Shown here in pieces: positions 14,652 to 14,896 of a stretch of 14,896 nt of DNA; within the stretch, counting starts at the first letter, position 1, and each line of letters begins with the position of its first letter. A program made the position numbers and the translations under genes. The notes beneath the pieces are model-generated. The model was not told the DNA's origin. It was given only the letters and a program-made list of their open reading frames with translations, and searched no databases. This DNA comes from DATFMH01 sp035267045 (GTDB taxonomy: Bacteria > Bacteroidota > Rhodothermia > Balneolales > DATFMH01): positions 1-14,896 of the forward strand of contig DATFMH010000162.1 in assembly GCA_035267045.1 (NCBI GenBank), written 5' to 3'.

Positions 14652-14896
14652 ATGCGGACTTTAAGCGATAAATTTAACAGGGTCCATGATTATTTAAGAA
14701 TTTCACTCACTGATAAGTGTAATTTGAATTGCCGGTATTGTAATCCCGTCCATTTACATACAAAAAAACTTAAACGGAATGAAATTCTTACCTTCGATGA
14801 ATTGCTGAGATTGATTGAGATATTCACCGGTAAGCTGGGTGTGAAGAAAATCCGGTTTACGGGAGGCGAACCGCTGGTTCGAAAAGATATCCTGAA
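14652..14896 (+). CDS. moaA: GTP 3',8-cyclase MoaA (5' part, cut by window end)
   Basis: The first 81 codons of the radical-SAM enzyme that begins molybdenum-cofactor synthesis by rearranging GTP to (8S)-3',8-cyclo-7,8-dihydroguanosine triphosphate. Visible features are the N-terminal VHDYLRISLTDKC, the radical-SAM cluster CNLNCRYC (Cys23, Cys27, Cys30), and the SAM-binding stretch IRFTGGEPLVRKDI near the end of the visible part. The residues after the cluster are CNP where CMP is commonest. The C-terminal second [4Fe-4S] site and GG terminus lie beyond the window. The reading frame is too short and cut at the edge to be found by a simple length filter. The context (mod operon nearby, CMD-like gene just upstream) fits cofactor supply. 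Confidence 0.93.
   Translation, partial: MRTLSDKFNRVHDYLRISLTDKCNLNCRYCNPVHLHTKKLKRNEILTFDELLRLIEIFTGKLGVKKIRFTGGEPLVRKDIL

Overview
The window is AT-rich bacterial DNA. It carries a cytosolic bidirectional NiFe hydrogenase operon, a molybdate-uptake operon, a Rieske/cytochrome b module fused to a multiheme cytochrome c, and the start of a molybdenum-cofactor gene. Several traits recall the Bacteroidota/Ignavibacteriota/Calditrichota part of the tree: weak or absent Shine-Dalgarno sequences, paired GGGCTAAAGCCC-type and CCCC-GGCC palindromes, a GxxExxY gene with ACACGGA-type repeats, and a group 3b-type hydrogenase operon with a cyclic-nucleotide-domain gene. This placement is an impression, not a demonstrated assignment. 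The metabolism suggested is anaerobic or facultative, using H2, a quinol-cytochrome c branch and molybdoenzymes.

Layout. Bases 1-519 are mostly non-coding: a possible tail of an upstream gene, a pair of REP-like hairpins in mirror orientation, a likely minus-strand terminator, and a run of 12 heptamer repeats. From 5806 down to 520, all on the minus strand, lies the hydrogenase operon: iron-sulfur (beta) subunit, a stand-alone cyclic-nucleotide-binding-domain protein, FAD/NAD(P)/[2Fe-2S] (gamma) subunit, small (delta) subunit, large (alpha) subunit and, after a gap of about 250 bases, the maturation protease. A secreted glycine-zipper protein of unknown function (6166-6792, minus) stands alone. 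The minus-strand mod operon (9957 to 7147) encodes periplasmic molybdate-binding protein, a two-domain Mop/TOBE protein, permease and ATPase.

Divergent from modA, on the plus strand, are a membrane-anchored Rieske protein and an overlapping gene of about 920 codons. The latter joins a complete seven-helix cytochrome b (b6 plus subunit IV layout) to a periplasmic domain with 12 predicted c-type heme sites. Together they look like a compact quinol-oxidising complex with its own electron wire. After it comes a 693-bp unit with 40-bp imperfect inverted repeats around a GxxExxY protein with a PD-(D/E)XK nuclease-like active site. A cysteine-free carboxymuconolactone-decarboxylase-like protein and the 5' end of moaA follow, cut by the window edge.

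How the parts may work together: the hydrogenase exchanges electrons between H2 and NAD(P)H in the cytoplasm. The Rieske/cytochrome b/multiheme pair would carry menaquinol electrons to periplasmic acceptors. mod and moaA supply molybdate and cofactor to molybdoenzymes not seen here. The features most worth a second look are the cytochrome b/dodecaheme fusion and the repeat-bounded GxxExxY cassette.
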